Positions 1-7,179 of a DNA stretch of 16,290 nucleotides are shown in pieces. Position 1 is the first letter of the stretch. Every line of letters begins with the position of its first letter. The DNA comes from an uncultured Eubacteriales bacterium (GTDB taxonomy: Bacteria; Bacillota; Clostridia; Monoglobales; Monoglobaceae): NCBI GenBank assembly GCA_900542675.1, contig UQOT01000047.1, positions 1 through 16,290 of the forward strand, read 5' to 3'. The translations under genes were made by a program, and so were the position numbers. The notes under the pieces are model-generated. The model was not told the origin of the DNA. It did not search any database and saw only the letters and a program-made list of their open reading frames with translations.

Positions 1-816
1 TATGTGCCGGACGGGTTCGGAACGGGTGATTGTATTATCATTGCAGACCGTGCGCTTCATGTAATTGATTTCAAGTGCGGACAGGGTGTGCTTGTTGAAG
101 CGGAACACAATCCGCAGATGATGCTATACGCACTCGGCGCATTGGAGGTTTTCGACAGTCTTTACGACATTGAAGAGGTTTCGATGACCATTTATCAGCC
201 TCGAAGAGAGAACATAAGCACTTGGACGGTGAAAACCGAGTTTCTTCATGATTGGGCTGAACACACACTTGTTCCAAAAGCCTCTCTTGCCTTTGAAGGT
301 AAAGGCGATTATTGCAGCGGAGCATGGTGTACGTTTTGCAAGGCGCGGACAAAGTGCAGAGCAAGAGCCGAGGCAAAGCTACAGCTTGCACAGCACGAGT
401 TTAAGAAACCGCCGCTGCTTTCCGATGAGGAGATAGAGGATATTCTCGGAAAACTTGAAGATCTTACAAAATGGGCAAACGAGATTACAGCTTATGCAAA
501 GGACGCTGCGCTTAACCATGGCAAGGAATGGCGAGGCTTCAAGGTGGTCGAAGGTCGTTCTAATCGTAGGTATGTCGATGAAGAAGCTGTAATTGCGGCA
601 GCGCAGTCAGCGGGATATAAAGACATATTCCGAAAAACGTTAATTTCTATTACTGAAATGGAGAAGCTGATGGGCAAAGCGAACTTTAGCGAATTACTCG
701 GTGAACTTGTATATAAGCCGCCGGGCAAACCGACTCTTGTTCCTGTTTCGGATAAGCGTCCGGCTATAACAACAAATCCAAAGGATGAATTTACAGAAAT
801 TAAGGAGGAAATTTAG
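1..816 (+). CDS. DUF2800 phage PD-(D/E)XK nuclease, 5' partial
   Basis: This is the C-terminal part of a DUF2800 protein; the frame is open to the window edge, so the start lies upstream. Counting from codon 2, the visible part has a RecB/Cas4-like nuclease core: Asp in GTGD (about residue 9), the IDFK motif (D22, K24) and a QMMLY motif (Q38, Y42). Four cysteines follow at about 104, 109, 112 and 118, the spacing expected for a Cas4-like Fe-S cluster. Family members are probably DNA end-processing exonucleases used in phage replication or recombination. It ends 2 nt before the DUF2815 start, whose ribosome site lies inside its last codons, so the two are one operon. No lesion is visible in this part. 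The nuclease activity is inferred from motifs. Confidence 0.85.
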   Translation, partial: YVPDGFGTGDCIIIADRALHVIDFKCGQGVLVEAEHNPQMMLYALGALEVFDSLYDIEEVSMTIYQPRRENISTWTVKTEFLHDWAEHTLVPKASLAFEGKGDYCSGAWCTFCKARTKCRARAEAKLQLAQHEFKKPPLLSDEEIEDILGKLEDLTKWANEITAYAKDAALNHGKEWRGFKVVEGRSNRRYVDEEAVIAAAQSAGYKDIFRKTLISITEMEKLMGKANFSELLGELVYKPPGKPTLVPVSDKRPAITTNPKDEFTEIKEEI

Positions 817-818
817 AT

Positions 819-1364
819 ATGACAAATCAGAGTGGAACAAAGGTAATAACAGGCGTAGTACGTCTTTCATACGCAAACATCTGGCAACCAAAGTCGATAA
901 ACGGTGGAGAGGAAAAGTATTCGGTTTCTCTCATCATTCCAAAGAGCGATACAAAGACCATCGATGCCATCAACAGGGCTGTTGATACGGCTATTAAGGA
1001 GGGTGTCGGCAAGTTTGGAGGTAAAATTCCGAACAAGGTTTCGCTCAAACTTCCGCTCCGCGACGGGGATGCAGAGCGTGACGATGAAGCGTACAAGGAA
1101 AGTTATTTTGTTAACGCAAACAGTACCACTGCGCCGCAGATAGTGGATTCAAAGATTCAACCCATACTTGACCATGATGAAGTTTACAGCGGATGCTTTG
1201 CGCGTGTGTCGATTACATTTTATGCATTTAATTCCAACGGAAATAAAGGAATTGCCTGTGGTCTTGGTAACATTCAGAAAGTTGCGGATGGTGAGCCATT
1301 GAGCAGCAGAAGCACAGCAGAGGACGATTTCACCTCGCTTGAGGATGAAGATTTCTTAAGTTGA
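819..1364 (+). CDS. DUF2815 phage single-stranded DNA-binding protein
   Basis: This 181-residue protein matches the DUF2815 family, an OB-fold phage ssDNA-binding group (Enc34-like) normally encoded beside DUF2800 and DNA polymerase. The N-terminus has the typical GVVRLSYANIW run, and the C-terminus is an acidic, Phe-containing tail (EDDF...LEDEDF), as used by SSB-type proteins to dock partners. The start is set by a strong AAGGAGGAA site 9 nt upstream that overlaps the end of the previous gene. It is one of the few phage genes here with full length and no frameshift. The gene that should follow directly, DNA polymerase, is now separated from it by a convergent toxin-antitoxin pair. Binding to ssDNA is family knowledge, not seen directly. 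Confidence 0.85.
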   Translation: MTNQSGTKVITGVVRLSYANIWQPKSINGGEEKYSVSLIIPKSDTKTIDAINRAVDTAIKEGVGKFGGKIPNKVSLKLPLRDGDAERDDEAYKESYFVNANSTTAPQIVDSKIQPILDHDEVYSGCFARVSITFYAFNSNGNKGIACGLGNIQKVADGEPLSSRSTAEDDFTSLEDEDFLS

Positions 1365-1384
1365 CGGAGTTTTTGAAGGTATGC

Positions 1385-1412
1385 AAAAAAGAACATCTGC
1401 ATAGATGTTCTT
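1385..1412 (-). terminator. Terminator of the Phd/Doc operon
   Basis: A perfect 10-bp inverted repeat (AAGAACATCT, 4-nt loop, AGATGTTCTT) is followed on the minus strand by a six-T run. It overlaps the original stop codon of the doc gene at 1411-1413. It should end minus-strand transcription. On the plus strand it lacks a T tract, so it is not a good terminator for DUF2815. Confidence 0.75.
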
Positions 1413-1787
1413 AAATGATATGCTTTTGAAGCCATTTGAGTAAATCCGATGCGGACTGTTTGCCTGATGCTACCGCTAATATTAGGTCAATAAGTTCCGT
1501 ATCGGAATATTCTAATTCAATATCATTTATTGCAAGAAACACAAGCATTGCATGAGTTCCGATGCGTTTATTTCCATCGACAAACGGATGTTATTTACCA
1601 ATTCAAAACATAGGCGTGAAGCCTTATCCAATAGGGTCGGATATAAGTCCTCACCGTCAAATGTCTGAAACGGTGTGTTGATTGCCGAATCAAGCAGCGC
1701 CTCATCGCGAATTTCAGATGAGCCGCCAAAGATGTCGGTAAGCTGTGCATGGAGCTTTAAAACTTGTTCTTTAGTAAGAATTTTCAT
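1411..1787 (-). pseudogene. doc: Doc-type Fic toxin, frameshifted at the catalytic motif
   Basis: The first 66 codons encode a death-on-curing (Doc) protein: KEQVLKLH...GGSSEIRDEALLDSAI...DKASRLCFELVNN. Doc toxins are Fic-fold kinases that phosphorylate EF-Tu. Here one base is missing near 1590: restoring a C after the AAC codon recreates HPFVDGNKRI, the Fic active-site motif, and the frame then runs to a stop at 1411, about 125 residues, the usual Doc length. As it stands the protein stops after 86 residues at 1527 and lacks the catalytic His, the anion-binding loop and the C-terminal helices. The start overlaps the antitoxin stop by 4 nt (ATGA), so translation was coupled. All downstream bases of the motif are still present, which suggests a recent loss. 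Confidence 0.88.
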
Positions 1788-2026
1788 TTTGCAAGCTCCT
1801 CATATACAGCTTTGTTTCGGGATAACAGTTTTTTTGATATTGCCATTACATCATCGTTTGAAGCAGCTAATTGCTCATCCGCTTGATTGAATTCCAAAAT
1901 CAAATAACGAGGTGAGTTGTTTTTCAAAATTACTGCCGAGCCGTACTGGTCAACGAGTCGTGCTACTTTTGAGAAGTTTTGATTGGCTTCGGAAATAGAA
2001 ACCATTGTGTTTGTATTAACATTCAT
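1784..2026 (-). CDS. phd: Phd-type antitoxin
   Basis: This 80-residue protein is a Phd/YefM-family antitoxin. Its N-terminal DNA-binding part reads MVSISEANQNFSKVARLVDQYG, shown here in part only (SISEANQNFSKV), with the usual strand ending in RYLILEF; the C-terminal part is the toxin-neutralising tail. An upstream in-frame ATG at 2041 exists, but GGAGG at about 2033-2037 sits 7 nt before the ATG at 2026, so 2026 is the likely start. It normally blocks Doc and represses its own promoter. Its partner is frameshifted, so the antitoxin is probably orphaned here, although it could still act against a homologous toxin elsewhere. No damage is visible in the antitoxin itself. Confidence 0.87.
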   Translation of the reverse strand: MNVNTNTMVSISEANQNFSKVARLVDQYGSAVILKNNSPRYLILEFNQADEQLAASNDDVMAISKKLLSRNKAVYEELAK

Positions 2027-2051
2027 ACTGCATACCTCCATTTATATAAAT

Positions 2052-2080
2052 AGTATATTCGAATTTTAGGATAAAGTCAA
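2052..2080 (-). promoter_or_regulatory. Sigma-A promoter of phd-doc
   Basis: Read on the minus strand, TTGACT (2080-2075) and TATACT (2057-2052) are separated by exactly 17 nt, close to consensus. It lies 26 nt before the antitoxin start, with the ribosome site just downstream. Confidence 0.78.
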
Positions 2081-2089
2081 CCTAAAATT
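2062..2089. promoter_or_regulatory. Operator-like palindrome over the phd-doc -35 box
   Basis: A perfect 9-bp inverted repeat, AATTTTAGG and CCTAAAATT, is separated by 10 nt, and the -35 hexamer lies in the spacer. This is the position expected for an autoregulatory Phd operator, since Phd dimers bind palindromes in their own promoter. Binding is inferred. Confidence 0.6.
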
Positions 2090-2109
2090 TAATGAAACAG
2101 GTGGAAACG

Positions 2110-2994
2110 ATGAAAACAATTAGTATAGACATAGAAACGTATTCCTCCGTCAATCTCTCAAAGTCAGGTGTGTATCGTTACTGCGAGGCAGACGATTTTG
2201 AGGTCTTGCTGTTTGGTTATTCTGCAGATGGCGGGAAAGTTAAGGCTGTGGATTTAGCACAGGGGGAGAGGATCCCGCCCAATGTTATTTCTGCGCTTTC
2301 GGATGAATCGGTTATAAAATGGGCATATAATGCCATGTTTGAACGTGTCTGTCTATCTTCGTAATAACAAACGGGATGTAGAGGTTGAAATGTCAATTCA
2401 AGCACGGCTGTCAAAGTTTCCTGTGCCTGAAAGTGAATGGCAGAACCATTTACTCGACCAAGAGATTAACGACCGAGGCATTATGTTGGACAGACAAATT
2501 GTTAAAAACGCAATATTGCTTGATTCCAAGACACAGGTTTTGTTGTCGGAGAAAATGTCCAATCTGACAAATGTTAAAAATCCTAACTCCGTGCAGCAGA
2601 TAAAACAATGGCTCGCAGATAACGGAACAGAAACGGATTCCCTCGGGAAAAAGCAAGTGAATGAGTTATTGAAAAGCGTGCCGGAGCCGTTGCGTGAGGT
2701 GTTGTTTTTGAGGCAGCAGTTTGCAAAATCCTCGGTCAAGAAGTATCAGGCGATGCAGAACGCTGTGTGTAAGGACGGAAGAGTACATGGGATGTTTCAG
2801 TTTTATGGAGCGAACCGAACCGGAAGATACGCAGGACGGCTCGTCCAAATGCAAAATCTGCCTGCAAACCATCTCCCCGACCTTGCCGAAGCGCGGTCGC
2901 TTGTAAGACGCGGGGATTACGACACTTTGCAGCTTCTGTATGAAGACATCCCTGATACTCTTTCGCAGCTCATCCGCACAGCCTTCGTCGCCGC
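2110..2994 (+). pseudogene. Phage family A DNA polymerase, exonuclease/thumb remnant
   Basis: The start at 2110 has an AGGTGG site 6-7 nt upstream. The first 79 codons carry the proofreading exonuclease motif I (SIDIETYS) and motif II (NAMFER). At about 2358 the frame breaks, and the sequence jumps to exonuclease motif III (NNKRDVEVE) in another frame. That implies an out-of-frame deletion of roughly 80 codons between motifs II and III. The rest encodes the thumb and the polymerase region GRVHGMFQFYGANRTGRYAGR, quoted here as ANRTGRYAGRLVQMQNLPA. It stops being polymerase after the IRTAFV segment near 2990, just before the DFSAIEAR motif A expected in this family. Motifs A, B and C of the palm are all missing, so no polymerase activity is possible. 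Confidence 0.88.
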
Positions 2995-3035
2995 AGTATG
3001 TTAACGCTTGACATGGACTACGGAACTCCTGATAT

Positions 3036-4196
3036 TTGGAGCAGATTAAGATGCTTTTTGATTTCAAATGCTGCATCTACTCAACGCATAAACACACACC
3101 CGAAAATCCTCGCCTTCGGCTTATTATTCCGTTTTCGCGTGATATTTCCGAAGAAGAATACCCTCCCGGCACAAAATTTGATTCCATTCTTGTCTTGAAC
3201 GGAAAGCAGAGAGTCGGGAAATCCACGCTCTTTGCGAAACTCGGAAGGCAGTGGTTTTCCGATTCGCTCTCTATTGCAGATATGAAGGACAAGACCGCGC
3301 CCGAAAAGCTGCAGGGATATTGGATTTTGGAAATAAGCGAGTTTAACGGTATGAAAAAGGTTGACGTTGAAACCGTCAAATCCTTTATATCCCGAACCGA
3401 TGATAAGTTTCGGCAGGCTTATGGTGTGTCTGTTGAGAGTCACCCGAGATCGAGCATCATAGTTGGTACTACCAACAGCGACGGCGGTTTTCTGCGTGAC
3501 ATCACGGGTAACCGCAGATTTTTCCCTGTTCGGGTAACGGGTGAGGGAAAATACCACACTTGGGAACTTACAGATGTCGACCAAGTTTGGGCAGAGGCTG
3601 TGGAGTATTACAACCGAGGCGAGGAAGTAGGTGCCGGAAATACGGCTTCTCTGTCGGGGAAACTGTGTCAGATGGCGAATGGCGCAGTGTACGGAAATGA
3701 TAAATCAGTTCACATTATCCACGACCGCAAACTTAACGCGCTTGAGGATTTGATTGAACAGGCAAACGGAAAACCTGTTCTCATTGCATACTGGTTTAAA
3801 CACGATTTGGAACGAATACAAAAGCGTTTCTCTGTAAGAGAACTTAAAAGTTCAAAGGACATAGTTGATTGGGATAACGGTAAAATTCCCATTGCGGTTA
3901 TTCAGCCCGAATCCGCAGGACACGGATTGAACCTGCAAGCGGGCGGCTCAACACTTGTTTGGTTCGGACTTACATGGAGTTTGGAACTATACAAGCAGAC
4001 GAATTCCCGACTGTACAGACAGGGACAGGAGAATACGGTTGTCATTCATCACTTGATTACGAAAGGTACGCTTGATGAAAAATTTGTTGATGTTATCGTG
4101 AGACGTTATGTGGATTTCAAAGAAAATTCAGATGACGTTTTTTTATTGCGCGATAATAAGAAAATTCCATACAGTGAGGTGGCACTGGATGAATAA
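3036..4196 (+). CDS. Open chimera of primase, VapE helicase, SNF2 and methylase remnants
   Basis: This open frame of 386 codons joins pieces of four phage genes. Residues 1-42 are the end of an archaeo-eukaryotic-type primase segment (STH motif, then PRLRLIIP). Residues 43-197 are a VapE/D5-like helicase core with Walker A GKQRVGKS (56-63), WILEI, TTN and GNRRF. Residues 198-349 are the C-terminal lobe of an SNF2-family helicase with AGHGLNL and QTNSRLYRQGQ. Residues 350-386 match the tail of a phage DNA methylase (RYVDF...DDVFLLRD..KIPY). The primase part also continues upstream: 2998-3035 encodes LTLDMDYGTPDIW in another frame, and one missing G near 3037 splits them. The first ATG in frame, 3051, has GGAG 9 nt upstream. 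It is probably a non-functional fusion made by successive in-frame deletions, though an ATPase fold could survive. Confidence 0.75.
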   Translation: MEQIKMLFDFKCCIYSTHKHTPENPRLRLIIPFSRDISEEEYPPGTKFDSILVLNGKQRVGKSTLFAKLGRQWFSDSLSIADMKDKTAPEKLQGYWILEISEFNGMKKVDVETVKSFISRTDDKFRQAYGVSVESHPRSSIIVGTTNSDGGFLRDITGNRRFFPVRVTGEGKYHTWELTDVDQVWAEAVEYYNRGEEVGAGNTASLSGKLCQMANGAVYGNDKSVHIIHDRKLNALEDLIEQANGKPVLIAYWFKHDLERIQKRFSVRELKSSKDIVDWDNGKIPIAVIQPESAGHGLNLQAGGSTLVWFGLTWSLELYKQTNSRLYRQGQENTVVIHHLITKGTLDEKFVDVIVRRYVDFKENSDDVFLLRDNKKIPYSEVALDE

Positions 4197-4300
4197 TTTA
4201 ACGCACCTCTGCGTGTTCTATGTTTTAAACGGTATTGCTTACATAACCGAATAGCTGTAATATCCACAAATAATGTTTTTATTATTGTGTACTCTACACC

Positions 4301-4329
4301 TTGATATGTGTGCGGTTGTACGGTAATAT
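4301..4329 (+). promoter_or_regulatory. Candidate promoter upstream of the 4359 gene
   Basis: TTGATA and TAATAT are 17 nt apart and end 29 nt before the start codon. Just upstream, 4265-4289 holds an imperfect inverted repeat (CACAAATAAT / ATTATTGTG) that could be an operator or hairpin. The 4197-4358 gap has no gene that I can see. Confidence 0.5.
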
Positions 4330-4358
4330 GTGCCTAACAAAAAAATGAGGATTTCAAA

Positions 4359-5081
4359 ATGGAAATCAAATTCAATGTAACAGGAACGGACAAAAAGGCA
4401 CTTGTCGAGGCAATAAGTGACATTATTTGCGAACCATCAAAGTACCTCGGCGCACCGAGCTTTGCATATCAAATCGGAGATTGGTATACCGTTTCAAAAA
4501 ACGGCAATCTTATGGTTTCAGGCGCAGCGGACAACGCGAAAATTGAAATACTGACGGAGGAACTTTACAGACGCGGCTTCGAAAGTGAACATACCTCCGC
4601 AAAAGCGGTCGAGAATGACGGTGATGCAATTGAACTGCAGTTCCCTAAGACGGACTTTTTCGAAACAACAGTTGAGAACCTTAGAAAGCTTATCAAAGCA
4701 AAGGGCAGCCTTATAAAAACCGCCCTCGGAGTTGACACACTTGAGGTTAAGGATTACGATGACCACATTGGATTTCCGTGGTTCAATGCAGAGACATCGA
4801 CGGAGGATATGAAAGAATACAGCACATTCTTTCAAGCTCTTATAAAAATGGCAAACGAACAAAAGCGAATTACAGCAAAAGGCAAATGGGCGGGTAAACG
4901 GTTCTGGTTGCTTCCGTGGCAGGAGCAGATCGTGCGTGATATTTTCGGTATTGTAAAAGAGGACGGAACGCGGCAGTTTCATACAGCTTATGTTGAAAAC
5001 GGAAAAATCACGGAGGATGAGTTCATCGGCGGTTTCGTTGGATTTAAGTATTTAGATACTATTGCCGACCCGTGTGTTTAA
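4359..5081 (+). CDS. Chimera of 'virulence protein' family, terminase large subunit and an unknown tail
   Basis: A 240-residue open frame with GAGG 8 nt before its ATG. Residues 1 to about 174 match a small protein, often labelled 'virulence protein', found in Clostridia phages and conjugative elements (MEIKFNVTGT, SKYLGAPSFAYQ, ENLRKLIKAKGSLIKTALGVD). Its real function is unknown to me. Residues about 175-212 switch to the N-terminus of a phage terminase large subunit (GKWAGKRF, LLPWQEQIVRDIFG, KEDGTRQFHTAY). The terminase match stops before the Walker A motif expected next, so packaging activity is lost. The last 28 residues (ITEDEFIGGF...FKYLDTIA) come from a third gene, possibly the tail tube gene that normally precedes XkdN; this last point is weak. 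Both junctions kept the frame. Confidence 0.7.
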   Translation: MEIKFNVTGTDKKALVEAISDIICEPSKYLGAPSFAYQIGDWYTVSKNGNLMVSGAADNAKIEILTEELYRRGFESEHTSAKAVENDGDAIELQFPKTDFFETTVENLRKLIKAKGSLIKTALGVDTLEVKDYDDHIGFPWFNAETSTEDMKEYSTFFQALIKMANEQKRITAKGKWAGKRFWLLPWQEQIVRDIFGIVKEDGTRQFHTAYVENGKITEDEFIGGFVGFKYLDTIADPCV

Positions 5082-5105
5082 CACAGGGACACTAAAATGC
5101 TTTTG

Positions 5106-5129
5106 ACAGCCGTAAGGCTGTTATTTTTA
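5106..5129 (+). terminator. Hairpin with T-rich tail before the XkdN remnant
   Basis: ACAGCC, a GTAA loop and GGCTGT form a 6-bp stem followed by TATTTTTAT. It lies 25 nt after the chimera stop and may be an original phage intergenic terminator or attenuator. Confidence 0.6.
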
Positions 5130-5154
5130 TGCAAAGAAAGAGAGGATTTTGAAA

Positions 5155-5433
5155 ATGAATAAAGCTACAAAATTAACACTCACGGAGTTACTCAGACGCA
5201 AGGAGCAAATGCTTGCGGCGCGTAAAACAAAAAAGACGCTTGATTTGTATGTCAAATCGCTCGACGCGACTATCACAATAGAGGAGCCGGACGGCGCATT
5301 ATGTTGTGACGCGAACGATATGGAGCCGGGTGAAGGCGACAAGTATATGTGCTATGAGTGCGTCAAAGAGCCGAACCTCAAGTCGAAGGACGCGCAGGAG
5401 GCTTTCGGCTGCGCGGAGCTATGGACATTTTGA
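5155..5433 (+). pseudogene. XkdN-like tail assembly chaperone, 3'-truncated
   Basis: The N-terminal 86 residues or so match XkdN-type proteins of PBSX-like phages: LTELLRRKEQMLAARKTKK, DATITIEEPDG and VKEPNLKSKDAQEAFGC. Members are about 130-150 residues and assist folding of the tape measure or tail assembly. Here the match ends at about 5420 and the frame stops six codons later inside sequence from the XkdQ gene. A TTG at 5149 is in frame, but AGAGAGG fits the ATG at 5155 better. The tape measure gene and a LysM-type gene normally lie between XkdN and XkdQ and are wholly absent, so one deletion removed several kilobases. Confidence 0.78.
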
Positions 5434-6002
5434 TACAAATATTAAGCAGATATATTTTGATAAAACCATATCGGATATTCTGAAGGATATTCTTGATAAA
5501 TGCGGAGGCGGTTATAACTATGATTTTGTGCCGGATGGATTGAGAATTTACAAAATCGGTGATTTAATTGCCTATCCCGAATTCAGGGTTGCAAGCAATG
5601 TCGCGCAGGCGTATGCTCCCGATTACAAGGGCAGCGTCAGCCACAGTCTTTCGATTGAGGAAATGAAAAACTCCGTAAAGATTACATCCGAAAAGGACAG
5701 TGTTTATACAGAGCTGCTTGTTCTTCAGAACCGTGCTCTGATTGACAAGTATGGGCTTTTTGCAGAAAATTGTCAAGATTGACCCCGAAAAAGAAAGCGC
5801 GGACACTGTCGCAAAGCGTGAGCTTGATGAAAACGCAGTCCCGAAAGAAACTTATTCTTTTGAGATTGTTGAAAAGTACGACAGCTACACCAGAGCGGGC
5901 GAGGTAATATTCGTTGACGGCGTTAAATATGTCATTGAAAGTACTGACCACAGCATCAAAGACGGATGGCATTTTGATAAATTGGAGCTAAGGAAGACTT
6001 AG
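5426..6002 (+). pseudogene. XkdQ-like baseplate hub protein, 5'-truncated and frameshifted
   Basis: The sequence encodes the middle and C-terminal part of an XkdQ-type 43-kDa tail/hub protein: IYFDKTISDILKDILDK, GLRIYKIGDLIAYPEF, SLSIEEMKNSVKIT, then YSFEIVEKYDSYTRAGEV and KLELRK at the end. The N-terminal part is missing. An extra G in the GGG at 5753-5755 breaks the frame: with two Gs the protein would read DKYGFLQKIVKI and continue to the natural stop at 6002; as it is, it stops at 5782. No start codon or ribosome site belongs to it, as its 5' end is fused out of frame to XkdN. It is not functional. Confidence 0.87.
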
Positions 6003-6010
6003 CTGAACGC

Positions 6011-6039
6011 TTGATTTTATGCGGTTTGTGTGGTATGAT
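6011..6039 (+). promoter_or_regulatory. Extended -10 promoter upstream of abiH
   Basis: TTGATT (6011-6016) and TATGAT (6034-6039) are 17 nt apart, and a TGG just before the -10 gives an extended -10 element. A second weaker option is TTGACA at 6059-6064 with GATAAA at 6081. Either would drive the abiH gene independently of the broken tail operon. The 6003-6161 gap otherwise shows no gene. Confidence 0.55.
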
Positions 6040-6161
6040 CTTAGCGATAAATCGGGATTTGACAGTGTGTAGATTAATAAGATAAATCAGTTGAAATTAT
6101 TTGTTCCTACATAGCTTTAATATAGACCTCCCATGTATAAAAAAATATAAGGAGATACATT

Positions 6162-7070
6162 ATGAAAAACAAATTATTTATTTTAGGAAATGGATTTGAT
6201 CTGGCGCATAATCTTCCAACCGGATTTGATTCAGACTTTAAAAATATTGCCGAAAAATATGAACAGGATAATTTTTGGGATTTATATCAATCCTGTAAAG
6301 ATGATATCTGGTCTGATTTTGAAAATCTGCTTGGATGTCCAGACTTTAATACTCTCGAGGAAATTTTTGATGGCTATGCGCCAGATTATTTATCAGATAG
6401 AGAAAGCGACCGTGATAGCATTATTTATCAGGTGGAACTGAATGGGAATTTACAGAATGCATTATATGAATTTGCTGATGAGGCGGATGATTCTTTGCGT
6501 AATATACAAGCTAACGATTTAATAGAACAAATTCTTGATTCAGATGGGTGTTATATTAATTTTAATTATACTCATACTTTGGAAGAAATTTATGATATAC
6601 CGAGGGAACAAATTTTACATATTCATGGTGAAGTAGGAGAAGACAATCTGGTATTAGGATATCCAAAAGGAAATTTTACACCTGAAAAATATGCTTATGA
6701 TGCAAGAGGAAAAGGAAGTGGTCCTTATATAAAAATTGAAATAGAAGATTATATCAACAGCATTGAAGACTATTATGTAAGAACAGCATACGAAGAGTTA
6801 GTTGATAAGTGCAAATCATTTTATAAAGAAATAAAAATTGATTTGTTAAAAGACTTTCTGGATAAAAATCAATGTAACATTGAAGAGATTATTGTTTATG
6901 GACATTCCTGCGCAATTGATTTTGACTATTTCATTTATCTAAATACAAGATATTCAAACGCATGTTGGAGATTTTATGTAAAAGGCGCAAAACAGGAAAG
7001 AAATGTTCGGTATCTTATAAAGGAATATAGTATTAAAAATGCTGATATCATAAAAGTACAGGAAGATTAA
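6162..7070 (+). CDS. abiH: AbiH-family abortive infection protein
   Basis: This 302-residue protein matches the AbiH family (Bacteriophage abortive infection AbiH). It opens with LFILGNGFDLAHNLPTGF, the family's N-terminal signature, and has INFNYTHTLEEIY at about 132-144, LHIHGE shortly after, LVLGYP, and a late IIVYGHS followed by DFDYF. AbiH from lactococcal plasmids protects against some phages; the mechanism is not well established. The start is set by AAGGAG about 8 nt upstream. The gene is visibly more AT-rich than its neighbours and uses AT-rich codons, so it was probably acquired separately. It lies between the XkdQ and DUF2577 remnants, has its own promoter and is followed by a terminator. 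Unlike the tail genes around it, it is full length with no frameshift, consistent with being kept for host defence. Confidence 0.88.
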   Translation: MKNKLFILGNGFDLAHNLPTGFDSDFKNIAEKYEQDNFWDLYQSCKDDIWSDFENLLGCPDFNTLEEIFDGYAPDYLSDRESDRDSIIYQVELNGNLQNALYEFADEADDSLRNIQANDLIEQILDSDGCYINFNYTHTLEEIYDIPREQILHIHGEVGEDNLVLGYPKGNFTPEKYAYDARGKGSGPYIKIEIEDYINSIEDYYVRTAYEELVDKCKSFYKEIKIDLLKDFLDKNQCNIEEIIVYGHSCAIDFDYFIYLNTRYSNACWRFYVKGAKQERNVRYLIKEYSIKNADIIKVQED

Positions 7071-7131
7071 TATTGTTAATTACATCTACAAATTCCGGTT
7101 TGTCGTGCAGTTTGTCATAAATAAAATATAT

Positions 7132-7159
7132 AAGCGTATCAGAAATGATGCGCTTTTTT
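7132..7159 (+). terminator. Rho-independent terminator after abiH
   Basis: AAGCGTATC and GATGCGCTT form a 9-bp stem with one G-U pair and a 6-nt loop, followed by six Ts. It ends about 20 nt before the DUF2577 start, so it may belong to the phage spacer rather than to abiH. Confidence 0.75.
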
Positions 7160-7179
7160 ATACCCTGAAGGAGGCTATC

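Noticed and set aside
1..816. CRISPR Cas4
   Set aside because: The nuclease and four-Cys pattern is Cas4-like, but the neighbour is DUF2815 and phage replication genes, which is the DUF2800 context.
5753..5760. Programmed frameshift in the XkdQ gene
   Set aside because: GGGCTTTT is not a canonical slippery heptamer; the simple one-G insertion explains it, and the gene is already truncated at its 5' end.
7080..7131. Possible small gene or RNA between abiH and the DUF2577 remnant
   Set aside because: Short AT-rich spacer with only a weak CAAA/TTTG repeat before the terminator; nothing supports a gene.
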